From JAVXTH01 sp036641395 (GTDB taxonomy: Bacteria > Bacillota_I > Bacilli_A > Erysipelotrichales > Erysipelotrichaceae): DNA of 9,389 nucleotides. The position numbers were made by a program, and so were the translations under genes. This document shows, one piece after another, positions 1 to 7,091 of this stretch (position 1 is its first letter; the number at the start of each line of letters is the position of its first letter). Under the pieces are notes generated by a model that did not search any database, was not told where the DNA came from, and saw only the letters and a program-made list of their open reading frames with translations. The stretch is from the NCBI GenBank assembly GCA_036641395.1, contig JAVWEY010000049.1, forward strand, positions 1 to 9,389. The letters are read 5' to 3'.

Positions 1-1790
1 TTGAAAAATCTGTTGAATTTATGAAATCAATGGCTAAGAAATCTTATGCGAAAAAAGGTGATGCAGTTGTTGAATTAAACTATAAAGCAATTGATGCTGG
101 TAAAGCAGGTATTGTTGAAATTGAAGTTCAAAGTGACTGGGCTAATTTAACTTATAATGCAACTCGTAAATTAACTGGTGATGAATATTTTGATAACCAT
201 GTTGCGGTAATTAATGGCTTAGAGGGTTATGATCTTCCTGTTTCAGCTTTCACTAAATACAACTTATTAGATGGATCAATCCGTAATAATGTTGCCTTTG
301 ATGAAAAACGTACGATTGCGGTTCAAGTACCAACTTGGCATCCAGAGAACTGTATCCAATGTGGTATCTGTAGTTTCGTATGTCCTCATGCTACAATTCG
401 TCCTTTCTTATTAAGTGAGGAAGAAGTTGCGAATGCACCAATGGAATTCAAATCATTACCAGCAATGGGTAAAGGTGTTGAAGGCTTTAAATATCGCATT
501 CAAGTTTCACCTGATAACTGTGTAGGTTGTGGATTATGCGTTACAGAGTGTCCTGGTAAAGCAGGAAATAAAGCACTTGAGATGGTTGATATCAATGAAA
601 AACTTGGACAAGCACCACTTGCTGATTACTTATATAAAGAAACAGAATATAAAACAGAGTTCTTCCCAGTTGACAGTGTAAAAGGTTCACAATTTGCAAT
701 GCCTTACTTTGAAGTATCTGGAGCATGCCCTGGATGTGGAGAAACACCTTATTACAAATTAGTTTCTCAACTATTCGGTCGTGATATGTTAGTTGCGAAT
801 GCAACTGGTTGTAGTATGATTTATTGTAGTTCTACACCATCAACACCATTTGTTAATGACAAAAACGGTGAAGGTGTTGCTTGGGCTAACTCATTATTTG
901 AAGATAATGCGGAATTCGGTTATGGAATGGCACTTGCTAATAGTTATAAAGAAGCTAAAGTTCTTCAGATTATGGAAGAAAACTTAGAAGCAGTGAATCC
1001 AGACCTTAAAGCTGCCTTTGTTCAATATATGGAAGCAAAAGGTGAACATGATCGTACAGCAGAACGTTACCTTTCTAAAACAATTAAAGATTTAGTTGCT
1101 GCTAGTGATAATAAGAATGTTAAAGAATTAATTAATATGGATCTTGTTTCTAAATCTGCTTGGATTATCGGTGGAGATGGATGGGCTTATGATATCGGAT
1201 ACGGTGGATTAGACCATGTATTAGCTAACAATTTAAATGTTAATGTATTAGTTCTTGATACTGAAGTTTATTCTAACACAGGCGGACAGTCTTCTAAATC
1301 TAGTCAGGCTGCTTCAATTGCGAAATTCGCAGCTGGTGGTAAAGCTGGTGCTAAGAAAGACTTAGGACAAATTGCAATGGCTTATGGACATGTATATGTT
1401 GCTCAAATTGCAATGGGTGCAAATAAGGCTCAAACAATTAAAGCATTGAAAGAGGCTGAAAGTTATGATGGACCTTCTTTAGTTATTGCTTATTCTCCAT
1501 GTGCAGAACATGGTATTAAAGGTGGATTATCAAATCACCAAAGAACTCAAGCAAAAGCTGTTGAAGCCGGATATCTTGACTTGTATCGCTATGATCCAAG
1601 AAAAGAAAACCCACTTACTATCGATTCGAAAGAACCAGATTATGATAAGATGTTAGACTTTATGTTGAGTGAAACACGTTACTCTCAATTGCCTAAGATT
1701 AAGGGTGAAAAAGCTTATGAAATGTTTGAAAAGACAAAAGCAGATGCACAAAAACGTCACAAACGTTTATTAAGATTAGCAGCAGAATAG
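1..1790 (+). CDS. nifJ: pyruvate:ferredoxin (flavodoxin) oxidoreductase, C-terminal half (5' truncated by window)
   Basis: This enzyme oxidatively decarboxylates pyruvate with CoA to acetyl-CoA and CO2, passing electrons to ferredoxin or flavodoxin in the cytoplasm. The frame is open to the left edge (first full codon at 3), so the ATG at 21 is internal; the family is near 1,170-1,200 aa and about 595 are present here. Numbering from that ATG, a bacterial ferredoxin domain carries two 4Fe-4S motifs, C111-C114-C117-C121 and C167-C170-C173-C177. The thiamine-diphosphate domain follows, with C236, C239, C264 and C494 matching the spacing of the ligands of the third cluster. The ThDP/Mg motif runs from GDGW at 385-388 to NTGGQ at 419-423. 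All expected cofactor residues in this half are intact. The upstream pyruvate-binding domains are outside the window. A hairpin terminator follows directly, so the gene ends its transcription unit. Identification is very secure. Confidence 0.97.
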   Translation, partial: EKSVEFMKSMAKKSYAKKGDAVVELNYKAIDAGKAGIVEIEVQSDWANLTYNATRKLTGDEYFDNHVAVINGLEGYDLPVSAFTKYNLLDGSIRNNVAFDEKRTIAVQVPTWHPENCIQCGICSFVCPHATIRPFLLSEEEVANAPMEFKSLPAMGKGVEGFKYRIQVSPDNCVGCGLCVTECPGKAGNKALEMVDINEKLGQAPLADYLYKETEYKTEFFPVDSVKGSQFAMPYFEVSGACPGCGETPYYKLVSQLFGRDMLVANATGCSMIYCSSTPSTPFVNDKNGEGVAWANSLFEDNAEFGYGMALANSYKEAKVLQIMEENLEAVNPDLKAAFVQYMEAKGEHDRTAERYLSKTIKDLVAASDNKNVKELINMDLVSKSAWIIGGDGWAYDIGYGGLDHVLANNLNVNVLVLDTEVYSNTGGQSSKSSQAASIAKFAAGGKAGAKKDLGQIAMAYGHVYVAQIAMGANKAQTIKALKEAESYDGPSLVIAYSPCAEHGIKGGLSNHQRTQAKAVEAGYLDLYRYDPRKENPLTIDSKEPDYDKMLDFMLSETRYSQLPKIKGEKAYEMFEKTKADAQKRHKRLLRLAAE

Positions 1791-1799
1791 TATTTAATG

Positions 1800-1834
1800 A
1801 CAAGGATTTCCATTATGGATTTCCTTGTTTTTTT
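1800..1834 (+). terminator. intrinsic terminator after nifJ
   Basis: The arms ACAAGGA (1800-1806) and TCCTTGT (1822-1828) pair. An inner TCCA/TGGA stem (1809-1812 with 1816-1819) sits across a T-T internal bulge and has a 3-nt loop. A run of T follows (1828-1834). It starts 9 nt after the nifJ stop codon, the expected position for rho-independent termination. Confidence 0.85.
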
Positions 1835-1939
1835 AACTTCATAATAGATTTTTATGAACAAGGAAGGACGAAAAGGCTGAAATATCGATTACTTCATTGT
1901 ATAATCCTTTTAATCAGTGTTTTTTACTTGCATTTTACC

Positions 1940-1967
1940 TTCACTTTTTGTTAGTATGTGATATGCT
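1940..1967 (+). promoter_or_regulatory. candidate extended -10 promoter for ppaC
   Basis: TATGCT at 1962-1967 is preceded by TG at 1959-1960, giving an extended -10 of the form TGnTATnnT. A weak -35, TTCACT (1940-1945), lies 16 nt upstream. The start codon at 2019 would then have a leader of about 45 nt. An alternative is CTGAAA (1877-1882) with TATAAT (1900-1905) and 17-nt spacing, which would give a longer leader. The choice between them is unresolved. I see no riboswitch-like structure or other gene in 1835-2018. Confidence 0.4.
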
Positions 1968-2018
1968 AATAATATAAAAATATCAATTAGATAAAAAAAT
2001 TAGAAGGGAAGCGATAGC

Positions 2019-3665
2019 ATGAAAGAACTTATTCATATTATAGGTCATAAGAATCCAGATACGGACTCAATTATGGCTTCAATTGGTTATGCAGAATTAA
2101 AAAGAAAATTAGGTATTAATGCGATTGCTTGTCGAATTGGTGAAGTTAATAGTGAAACGGCTTATATATTAAAGAAGTTTGATATGGAAGAGCCTATTTA
2201 TATTCAAAATGCAAGACTAAAATTATACGATGTTCCTTTCGATATGCCACTTACCATTACAAAGAATAAAACATTAAAAGAAGCGTGGGATAAGATGTGT
2301 TCTAATAGCAGTGATGCGGGACGTAGCAATTCACTTTATGTGGTTGACACAGAAGATAAATTAATTGGGGTTATTTCACTTTCAGATATTGCCCATATTT
2401 TATTGAATCCAAAAGGTGATATAAAAGCATTAATGGAAGATACGCCAGTTGAAAATATCTGTGAAGTATTAGAAGGCGATTTAATATATAAACCAGAGCG
2501 GTTCCGTAAGAAAGGTAATGTTTATGTTAATGTAACTCATAGTCGTGATATCCATGATGTAAATTATCAAGATAGTATCGTAGTTATGAACGATGATTTA
2601 AAGATGCAACGTCATGTGATTGATAATGGTGCTTCTTGTTTAATTCTAGTAGGTATTGATATTGTATCAAAACAGATTATTGCGAGTGCAAAGGAAAATG
2701 GTTGTACAATTATACGAAGTGATAAGGCAATGATGGATGTTACAAATACGATTTATCAATCTATTCCTGTGTCAAGTATTATGGGAAGAAAAATTGTGTC
2801 GTTTAATAATCATGAATATATTGATGATGTTTATAAGAAAATGTCACAAACTCGTTATCGTTCTTATCCAGTATTAAACAATCAAGGAAAAGTACTAGGA
2901 GCTATATCTCGTTTCCACTTATTGAATTATCAGAAGAAAAAATTTATTTTAGTTGATCATAATGAAATGTCACAAAGTATCGATAATATAAAGGATGCAG
3001 ATATTTTAGAAATTGTTGATCATCATCGAATCGGTGATATTGAAACAAGTTCACCAATCCGATTTCGTAATGAAATCATCGGCAGTACATGTTCGATTGT
3101 CGCAATGATGTATCGAGAAAATCGTATCTTGCCAGATCCTAAAGTAGCGGCTGGAATGTGTTATGCGATTATTTCAGATACAATGAATTTTAATTCACCA
3201 ACGACAACGCCGATTGATCATGATTTAGCACAAGAATTAGCGGATATTGCAGGTATTAATTTAGAAAATATAGCACCTGAAATGTTTAAAGCGGTTGCTA
3301 CTTTGAAAGGCAAGAATTTATCTGAAATTCTTTATAATGATTTTAAAGAATATGCGATTGAAGGAAAACGAATTGCAATTGGTCAGATTAATTTAGCGGA
3401 TATTCATGAATTGGAAGAGATTCGAAGTGATTTCATTGAATATTTAAAAACGATTAATACAATCAACAAATTTGATTTATTAATGATGTGTTTTACTAAT
3501 GTTGAGGGTAAAGGAAGTAATTTAATCTTTATCGGTGATTTGAGTTGGATGGTTGATGAGGCATTTAAAGAGGATATTATGGATGAAAATTATTTTGTTG
3601 ATGGTATTATGTCACGAAAGAAACAAATTATTCCAAGTCTTTCTAGAATTATAAAAGAAGATTAG
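2019..3665 (+). CDS. ppaC: CBS- and DRTGG-domain family II manganese-dependent inorganic pyrophosphatase
   Basis: It hydrolyses pyrophosphate to two phosphates in the cytoplasm, pulling forward PPi-releasing biosynthesis. At 548 aa it is much longer than the plain ~310-aa family II enzyme because a regulatory insert splits the DHH domain. Metal ligands are visible as H10, D14 and D16 (in GHKNPDTDS), D313 (VDHNE), H335 (the DHH at 334-336) and D387 (SDT). Spacings 313-335 and 335-387 equal those of the Bacillus subtilis enzyme, so the catalytic core is intact. The C-terminal DHHA2 domain ends with the substrate-binding SRKK at 532-535. The insert reads as CBS (about 68-130), DRTGG (about 150-247) and CBS (about 250-306). 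In characterised relatives such pairs bind AMP/ADP (inhibitory), ATP or diadenosine polyphosphates (activating). The start follows GAAGGGAAG at 2003-2011. It appears monocistronic, with a terminator 3 nt after the stop. Confidence 0.95.
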   Translation: MKELIHIIGHKNPDTDSIMASIGYAELKRKLGINAIACRIGEVNSETAYILKKFDMEEPIYIQNARLKLYDVPFDMPLTITKNKTLKEAWDKMCSNSSDAGRSNSLYVVDTEDKLIGVISLSDIAHILLNPKGDIKALMEDTPVENICEVLEGDLIYKPERFRKKGNVYVNVTHSRDIHDVNYQDSIVVMNDDLKMQRHVIDNGASCLILVGIDIVSKQIIASAKENGCTIIRSDKAMMDVTNTIYQSIPVSSIMGRKIVSFNNHEYIDDVYKKMSQTRYRSYPVLNNQGKVLGAISRFHLLNYQKKKFILVDHNEMSQSIDNIKDADILEIVDHHRIGDIETSSPIRFRNEIIGSTCSIVAMMYRENRILPDPKVAAGMCYAIISDTMNFNSPTTTPIDHDLAQELADIAGINLENIAPEMFKAVATLKGKNLSEILYNDFKEYAIEGKRIAIGQINLADIHELEEIRSDFIEYLKTINTINKFDLLMMCFTNVEGKGSNLIFIGDLSWMVDEAFKEDIMDENYFVDGIMSRKKQIIPSLSRIIKED

Positions 3666-3667
3666 AT

Positions 3668-3700
3668 AGTTTCACTTCATTTTGAAGTGAAGCTTTTTTT
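3668..3700 (+). terminator. intrinsic terminator after ppaC
   Basis: A perfect 9-bp stem, TTCACTTCA (3671-3679) with TGAAGTGAA (3683-3691), closes a TTT loop. It is extended at the base by A3668-T3694, G3669-C3693 and T3670-G3692 pairs and runs into seven T (3694-3700). It separates ppaC from nadE. Confidence 0.92.
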
Positions 3701-3705
3701 ACTTT

Positions 3706-3737
3706 TTGATAGGTATTTATAGAATTTATAGTATAAT
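3706..3737 (+). promoter_or_regulatory. candidate sigma-A promoter for nadE
   Basis: A perfect -10, TATAAT, lies at 3732-3737, and TTGATA at 3706-3711 resembles a -35. Their spacing is 20 nt, longer than ideal; TAGTAT at 3729-3734 would give a 17-nt spacing with the same -35. The leader to the ATG at 3762 would be only about 18 nt and carries a strong AGGAGGT (3750-3756). The site lies just after the ppaC terminator, so nadE most likely has its own promoter. Confidence 0.55.
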
Positions 3738-3761
3738 AGAGATTGGTTTAGGAGGTGCTTT

Positions 3762-5420
3762 ATGAAGATTGCTTTAGTATCAATGAATGTAAAAGCAGGG
3801 AAGTGTCAAAGCAATTTTGAATTTATGAAAATTCAAATTCAAAAAGCAATTGATCTGGATTTAGATATGATTGTTTTTCCACAAAATGCAATTAGTGGAT
3901 ATTTACTGGGTGATGTTTGGTTAAAGGACGAATGGTGTAAGGAAGTAGATTCGTATAACCAGAAAATAATTGATTTATCAAATGAGATTGCAATTGTCTG
4001 GGGAAATATAAAATATCGACATAAGATGTTATTTAATTGTGCGTTTTTTGCTTATCAAGGACATCCACAAATGCGTGTAAAAACAAATTGTAATTCTGGT
4101 ATTAGCCAGGATGAACGTTATTTTAAAGATAATCCTATTAATTCAATAATTGAATATAAAGATATGATTTTTGCGCTTAATTTTGGAGAAGAAGTACAGA
4201 TTGCTGATTATAATATTAATATAGATGCGAAACCATATTTTTATGAAGAAAGTCATAAAATTTGTGGAAACATGATTTATGTGAATAGTCTAGGTGTTCA
4301 AAATGTTGGTAAGAATGTAATGATTTATGATGGGTTAACGCTTGTTAATGAAGGGGAAACAATTAAGTTTTGTGGAATGCCTTTTAAAGCAGAAATGAAT
4401 ATTGTCGATTTAAAACAAGGTGATGAGACGAAAGTAAAAAATCCATCTTTACTTGATGCTTTAACCTTCGCAATTCAAAATTTTGATGAAGAGATATTTC
4501 AAGGGAAATTACCATGGATTATTGGTTTATCAGGAGGCTTAGATAGTAGTGTGAATGCCGCATTATTAACGCATGCCTTAGGAAATAAACGAGTTATTGC
4601 TTATAATATGGCAACAAAATATAATAGTGAGCAGACTAAAAACAATGCTGCTTCGCTTGCTTCAACACTGAAGATTAGCTATCATGAGGGTAGTATTGAA
4701 AAGCTTGTAATGAGTAGTTGTGAGGTACTTCATGATTATGGTTATGATGAAAATGATTGGAATCCACTAGTGAAGGAAAATATTCAAGCGAGAATTCGTG
4801 GACATTTATTATCAAGTTTTGCTTCCATTGAAGGCGGTATAGTTGTTAACAATGGAAATAAGGTAGAAGTAGCGCTTGGTTATTGTACGCTATATGGTGA
4901 TGCGATTGGTGCAATTTGTCCCATTGGCGATTTAAGTAAAGTACAGTTATTCGCATTGAGTGAGGAATTGAATCAAGCATTTAATTGTGAAGTAATTCCA
5001 AGCGATTTGTTACCACAAATAAATGGGGAAGAATTGATGTGGGAAACACCTCCTAGTGCAGAATTAAAGAGTGAACAACGTGATCCAATGAAATGGTTTT
5101 ATCATGATGAAATCATTGAACATTTACGTTATGATATGAGTCTTGAAGAGTATATGGAACTATATTTAATTGATAAAATGGCATCGAAACCAATTGGTAA
5201 ATGGATTAAATATTATGGACTAGATAATCCTTCGGCATTTTTAAAGGATATGGATTGGCTTAAAACAGTAATGAAGCGTAATCGATTTAAGAGAATTCAA
5301 TTACCACCTTTACTTGTTGTATCGAAGAATCCTTATGGAAATGCTTATATTGAATCTCAAAGCGATTGCGATGAAACCAATTATGAATATTTACATAAGA
5401 AAATTGAAGAAATGAATTAA
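3762..5420 (+). CDS. nadE: NAD+ synthetase with glutaminase-type N-terminal domain lacking catalytic residues
   Basis: It should catalyse the last step of NAD synthesis: deamido-NAD + ATP + ammonia to NAD + AMP + PPi. At 552 aa it has the two-domain plan of glutamine-dependent NadE. The synthetase half looks intact: PP-loop SGGLDSS at 257-263, then the conserved block around KENIQARIRG, NGNK and GYCTLYGDAIG, and PPSAEL near the C-terminal lid. The N-terminal nitrilase-like glutaminase half (about 1-225) needs a Glu-Lys-Cys triad. The usual FPE reads FPQ (Q41), K107 is kept, and the usual N-x-C-E-D reads NFGEE, giving Gly at 142. The stretch between the AxPY motif and IYVN is also about a dozen residues shorter than usual. 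Glutamine hydrolysis is therefore unlikely, and the enzyme is probably ammonia-dependent (inference). The frame is unbroken with a strong AGGAGGT 5 nt before the ATG, so this is not a decayed gene. Confidence 0.93.
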   Translation: MKIALVSMNVKAGKCQSNFEFMKIQIQKAIDLDLDMIVFPQNAISGYLLGDVWLKDEWCKEVDSYNQKIIDLSNEIAIVWGNIKYRHKMLFNCAFFAYQGHPQMRVKTNCNSGISQDERYFKDNPINSIIEYKDMIFALNFGEEVQIADYNINIDAKPYFYEESHKICGNMIYVNSLGVQNVGKNVMIYDGLTLVNEGETIKFCGMPFKAEMNIVDLKQGDETKVKNPSLLDALTFAIQNFDEEIFQGKLPWIIGLSGGLDSSVNAALLTHALGNKRVIAYNMATKYNSEQTKNNAASLASTLKISYHEGSIEKLVMSSCEVLHDYGYDENDWNPLVKENIQARIRGHLLSSFASIEGGIVVNNGNKVEVALGYCTLYGDAIGAICPIGDLSKVQLFALSEELNQAFNCEVIPSDLLPQINGEELMWETPPSAELKSEQRDPMKWFYHDEIIEHLRYDMSLEEYMELYLIDKMASKPIGKWIKYYGLDNPSAFLKDMDWLKTVMKRNRFKRIQLPPLLVVSKNPYGNAYIESQSDCDETNYEYLHKKIEEMN

Positions 5421-6020
5421 TTATTTTTGTAAATAAAAGGATGTTTCAAAAGGAATGTATTCATTTAATTGATTTTTATATAGATGAGGGTAATAGTATT
5501 TAACACTGTGATTACCTTCTTTATATAGTTGATATAGTTGGTTGATTAGATTGAAGTCCATTGTAGTAGAGACATATTTCTGATAGTTTATTAGTTTATC
5601 AAAAGTTATTTGTCCACTGACTTGATGAAATATTTCTAGTATGGATGTAAAGTCATTTAAATTTTTATTTTTAATATCAATATTGAAATCGTTTTTAATA
5701 TTGTTGAAGTTTAAAATCACATCATTTTTAATCTTTAAATCAAAGTTATCGTTAAGCGTATTGATTAAACATTTTCTCCCCATTTCTTTGAGATTAATAT
5801 TATCAATGGTTGTAATGGTATTTTTCATGCATGTTAGTTTTATATTTGTTTTTTTGGGTAATAATGCAACATGATAGTTATCTTTAGTGATGGTGATGAT
5901 AAATACTTGGGGAAGGGATGGAGAAAGGACTAATATTTGTTTATCAGTAGAGTTCATGCTCATTGTATTTGGGGTTATAAACATCATCATCAGACAAGTG
6001 GATAGAATTATGTTTTTCAA
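5421..6020 (-). CDS. small exported or membrane-anchored protein, possibly a divergent LCP (LytR-CpsA-Psr) domain
   Basis: Not firmly recognised. The 199-aa product starts with Lys2 and a hydrophobic stretch (IILSTCLMMMFITP, about 4-17) that fits a signal peptide or anchor, so it probably acts outside the membrane. The rest is strikingly rich in Asn, Lys, Ile and Asp. From about residue 28 the pattern resembles an LCP phosphotransferase core: a VFIITITKDNYHVALLP segment like the LCP 'TINPKTKKVTLLSIPRDT' strand pair, then a helix and 'NDVILNFNNIKN', like the LCP 'yvevdFdgF' segment. The LCP PRDT motif reads PKKT here, losing the key Arg and Asp, and the protein is short, lacking the second half seen in full LCP enzymes. 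A TTG start at 6018-6020 is chosen for its ribosome binding site. The gene stands alone on the minus strand beside polysaccharide genes, which fits an LCP-like role. Its stop codon abuts the nadE stop. No convincing promoter was found: TTGTAT and CATACT on the minus strand are 19 nt apart. Confidence 0.6.
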   Translation of the reverse strand: MKNIILSTCLMMMFITPNTMSMNSTDKQILVLSPSLPQVFIITITKDNYHVALLPKKTNIKLTCMKNTITTIDNINLKEMGRKCLINTLNDNFDLKIKNDVILNFNNIKNDFNIDIKNKNLNDFTSILEIFHQVSGQITFDKLINYQKYVSTTMDFNLINQLYQLYKEGNHSVKYYYPHLYKNQLNEYIPFETSFYLQK

Positions 6021-6027
6021 GTTTTCA

Positions 6028-6033
6028 CTTCCT
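6028..6033 (-). promoter_or_regulatory. ribosome binding site that fixes a TTG start
   Basis: On the minus strand AGGAAG lies 7 nt before the TTG at 6020-6018. The product then begins Met-Lys-Asn followed by a hydrophobic stretch, as in a normal signal peptide. A longer reading from a TTG at 6038-6036 would place this Shine-Dalgarno inside the coding sequence and add acidic residues ahead of the hydrophobic segment, so it is less likely. Confidence 0.7.
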
Positions 6034-6080
6034 AACAAATTTAGTATGATAATTGATATGCCTTTCTATACAATAAATGA

Positions 6081-6108
6081 TATAAGAATGATCAAAATGT
6101 GATATTAT
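6081..6108 (+). promoter_or_regulatory. candidate extended -10 promoter for the glycosyltransferase gene
   Basis: TATTAT at 6103-6108 is preceded by TG at 6100-6101, an extended -10. TATAAG at 6081-6086 is a poor -35 at 16-nt spacing. The leader to the ATG at 6149 would be about 34 nt. This is the divergent intergenic region (6021-6148) shared with the minus-strand gene; nothing else is evident in it. Confidence 0.4.
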
Positions 6109-6148
6109 ATATACGGAAATAAATTGAATTAAAAAAAGGAGTGTAATT

Positions 6149-7000
6149 ATGACAACAGGCTTTATTATCATTAATTATAATGACAGTAAAACAACCATTG
6201 AATTATTAAATAACATATTAAATTATGATTGTATCAACGAGATTGTTGTTGTTGATAATAACTCTAAGGATGATTCATTGATTCAATTAAAAAAGTATCA
6301 ATCAAACAAAATAACTATATTAAGTTCAAAACTTAATAAAGGATATGGTGCTGGTATTAATATTGGAGCAAAGCATTTGATTAATAAATATGGTGATTGT
6401 AAATTAATTGTTTCTAATTCAGATGTTATTATCAAGGATGAATCTGATTTGATTACTTTATTAAAGGATATGAAAGAAGATTGTGGTATGATTGCGCCGG
6501 TTATTAAAGAACGGGAAGGAATCAGTAAAGGATGGATTTGCCCTAGCCCATATCAAGATAGTGTGCTTAACATGCCTTATATTCATCGCTATCTCCGACC
6601 TAGATTATTAAATTATGATGAAAGTCATTATCAAAGTGATGTAGTGGAAGTCAATGTTGTTTCTGGTTGTTTTTTTATTTTGGATAGTAAATCATTAAAA
6701 GCCATTGATTTCTTAGATGAAAATATCTTTTTGTATTATGAAGAAAACATTCTTTATAAAAAATTAGAACAGATTCATAAGAAAGTTTGTATTGATTCCA
6801 ATGTTAGCGTAGTTCACAATCATTCTGTTACGATTGATAAGAGCATGAATAAGCTTAATAAATACAAAGAATTAAAGAAGAGTCAATATTATTTTCATTG
6901 TGTTTATAATAAGGCAAACATGTTGCAACGTTGCTTACTTAAATTAAGTGATAAATTTACTTATTTAATTTTAATGATTGTCTATCGAATAAAAGTTTAG
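6149..7000 (+). CDS. family 2 glycosyltransferase, rhamnosyltransferase-like (GT-A fold)
   Basis: It transfers a sugar from a nucleotide donor to a lipid-linked glycan on the cytoplasmic face, probably for a surface polysaccharide. The 283-aa length is typical of this single-domain family. The GT-A hallmarks appear in order: an N-terminal IIINYND strand, VVDNNSKDDSL (nucleotide-binding Asp) at about 35-45, and LNKGYGAGINIGAKH at about 63-77. Next comes SNSD (91-92), standing in for the usual NPD/DxD metal site. An acceptor-side VVSGCFFILD is followed by FLDENIFLYYEEN, equivalent to the family's 'FDExFFLYxED' segment with the catalytic-base acid. A late HNHS matches the conserved 'xxH' of WbbL-type enzymes. 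There is no membrane segment beyond a mildly hydrophobic C-terminal helix. AAGGAG at 6136-6141 precedes the ATG. The next gene has its own promoter 24 nt downstream and no terminator intervenes. The donor and acceptor sugars cannot be told from sequence. Confidence 0.9.
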   Translation: MTTGFIIINYNDSKTTIELLNNILNYDCINEIVVVDNNSKDDSLIQLKKYQSNKITILSSKLNKGYGAGINIGAKHLINKYGDCKLIVSNSDVIIKDESDLITLLKDMKEDCGMIAPVIKEREGISKGWICPSPYQDSVLNMPYIHRYLRPRLLNYDESHYQSDVVEVNVVSGCFFILDSKSLKAIDFLDENIFLYYEENILYKKLEQIHKKVCIDSNVSVVHNHSVTIDKSMNKLNKYKELKKSQYYFHCVYNKANMLQRCLLKLSDKFTYLILMIVYRIKV

Positions 7001-7023
7001 AATGTGTTTAATAAATAAAAGAG

Positions 7024-7052
7024 TTCAATCGTAAGTGTAAATATGATATAAT
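7024..7052 (+). promoter_or_regulatory. extended -10 promoter for the ABC transporter operon
   Basis: A perfect TATAAT (7047-7052) is preceded by TG at 7044-7045, with TTCAAT (7024-7029) as a weak -35 at 17-nt spacing. Transcription would begin near 7058-7060, about 32 nt before the ATG at 7092. It serves the ABC ATPase, the permease and the following gene. Confidence 0.65.
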
Positions 7053-7091
7053 CATAGAGTTTGATAATTGATATTGAAATGGAGATATGAT

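Noticed and set aside
592..804. 70-aa minus-strand open frame inside nifJ
   Set aside because: It is antisense to a strongly conserved part of nifJ, with no ribosome binding site and no recognisable product.
1835..2018. Possible small RNA or riboswitch ahead of ppaC
   Set aside because: Only AT-rich sequence and candidate promoter boxes are visible, with no stable conserved hairpin set, terminator alternative or recognisable aptamer.
3762..5420. nadE as a pseudogene because of lost glutaminase residues
   Set aside because: The frame is open for 552 codons, the synthetase motifs are intact, and promoter and ribosome binding site are strong. Loss is confined to the glutaminase active site, which fits changed function rather than decay.
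5641..5874. 77-aa plus-strand hydrophobic open frame
   Set aside because: It is antisense to the Asn/Lys/Asp-rich minus-strand gene. Its Phe/Leu/Ile/Ser-rich composition is what the complement of AAT/AAA/GAT codons produces, and there is no good ribosome binding site.
5887..6102. 71-aa plus-strand open frame across the start of the minus-strand gene
   Set aside because: It overlaps the signal-peptide coding region and the divergent intergenic region. It has no coherent domain, and the minus-strand reading has a good start and signal-like N-terminus.
7068..7091. N-terminal extension of the ABC ATPase from a TTG codon
   Set aside because: The GGAG Shine-Dalgarno at 7081-7084 lies inside the extension and points to the ATG at 7092.
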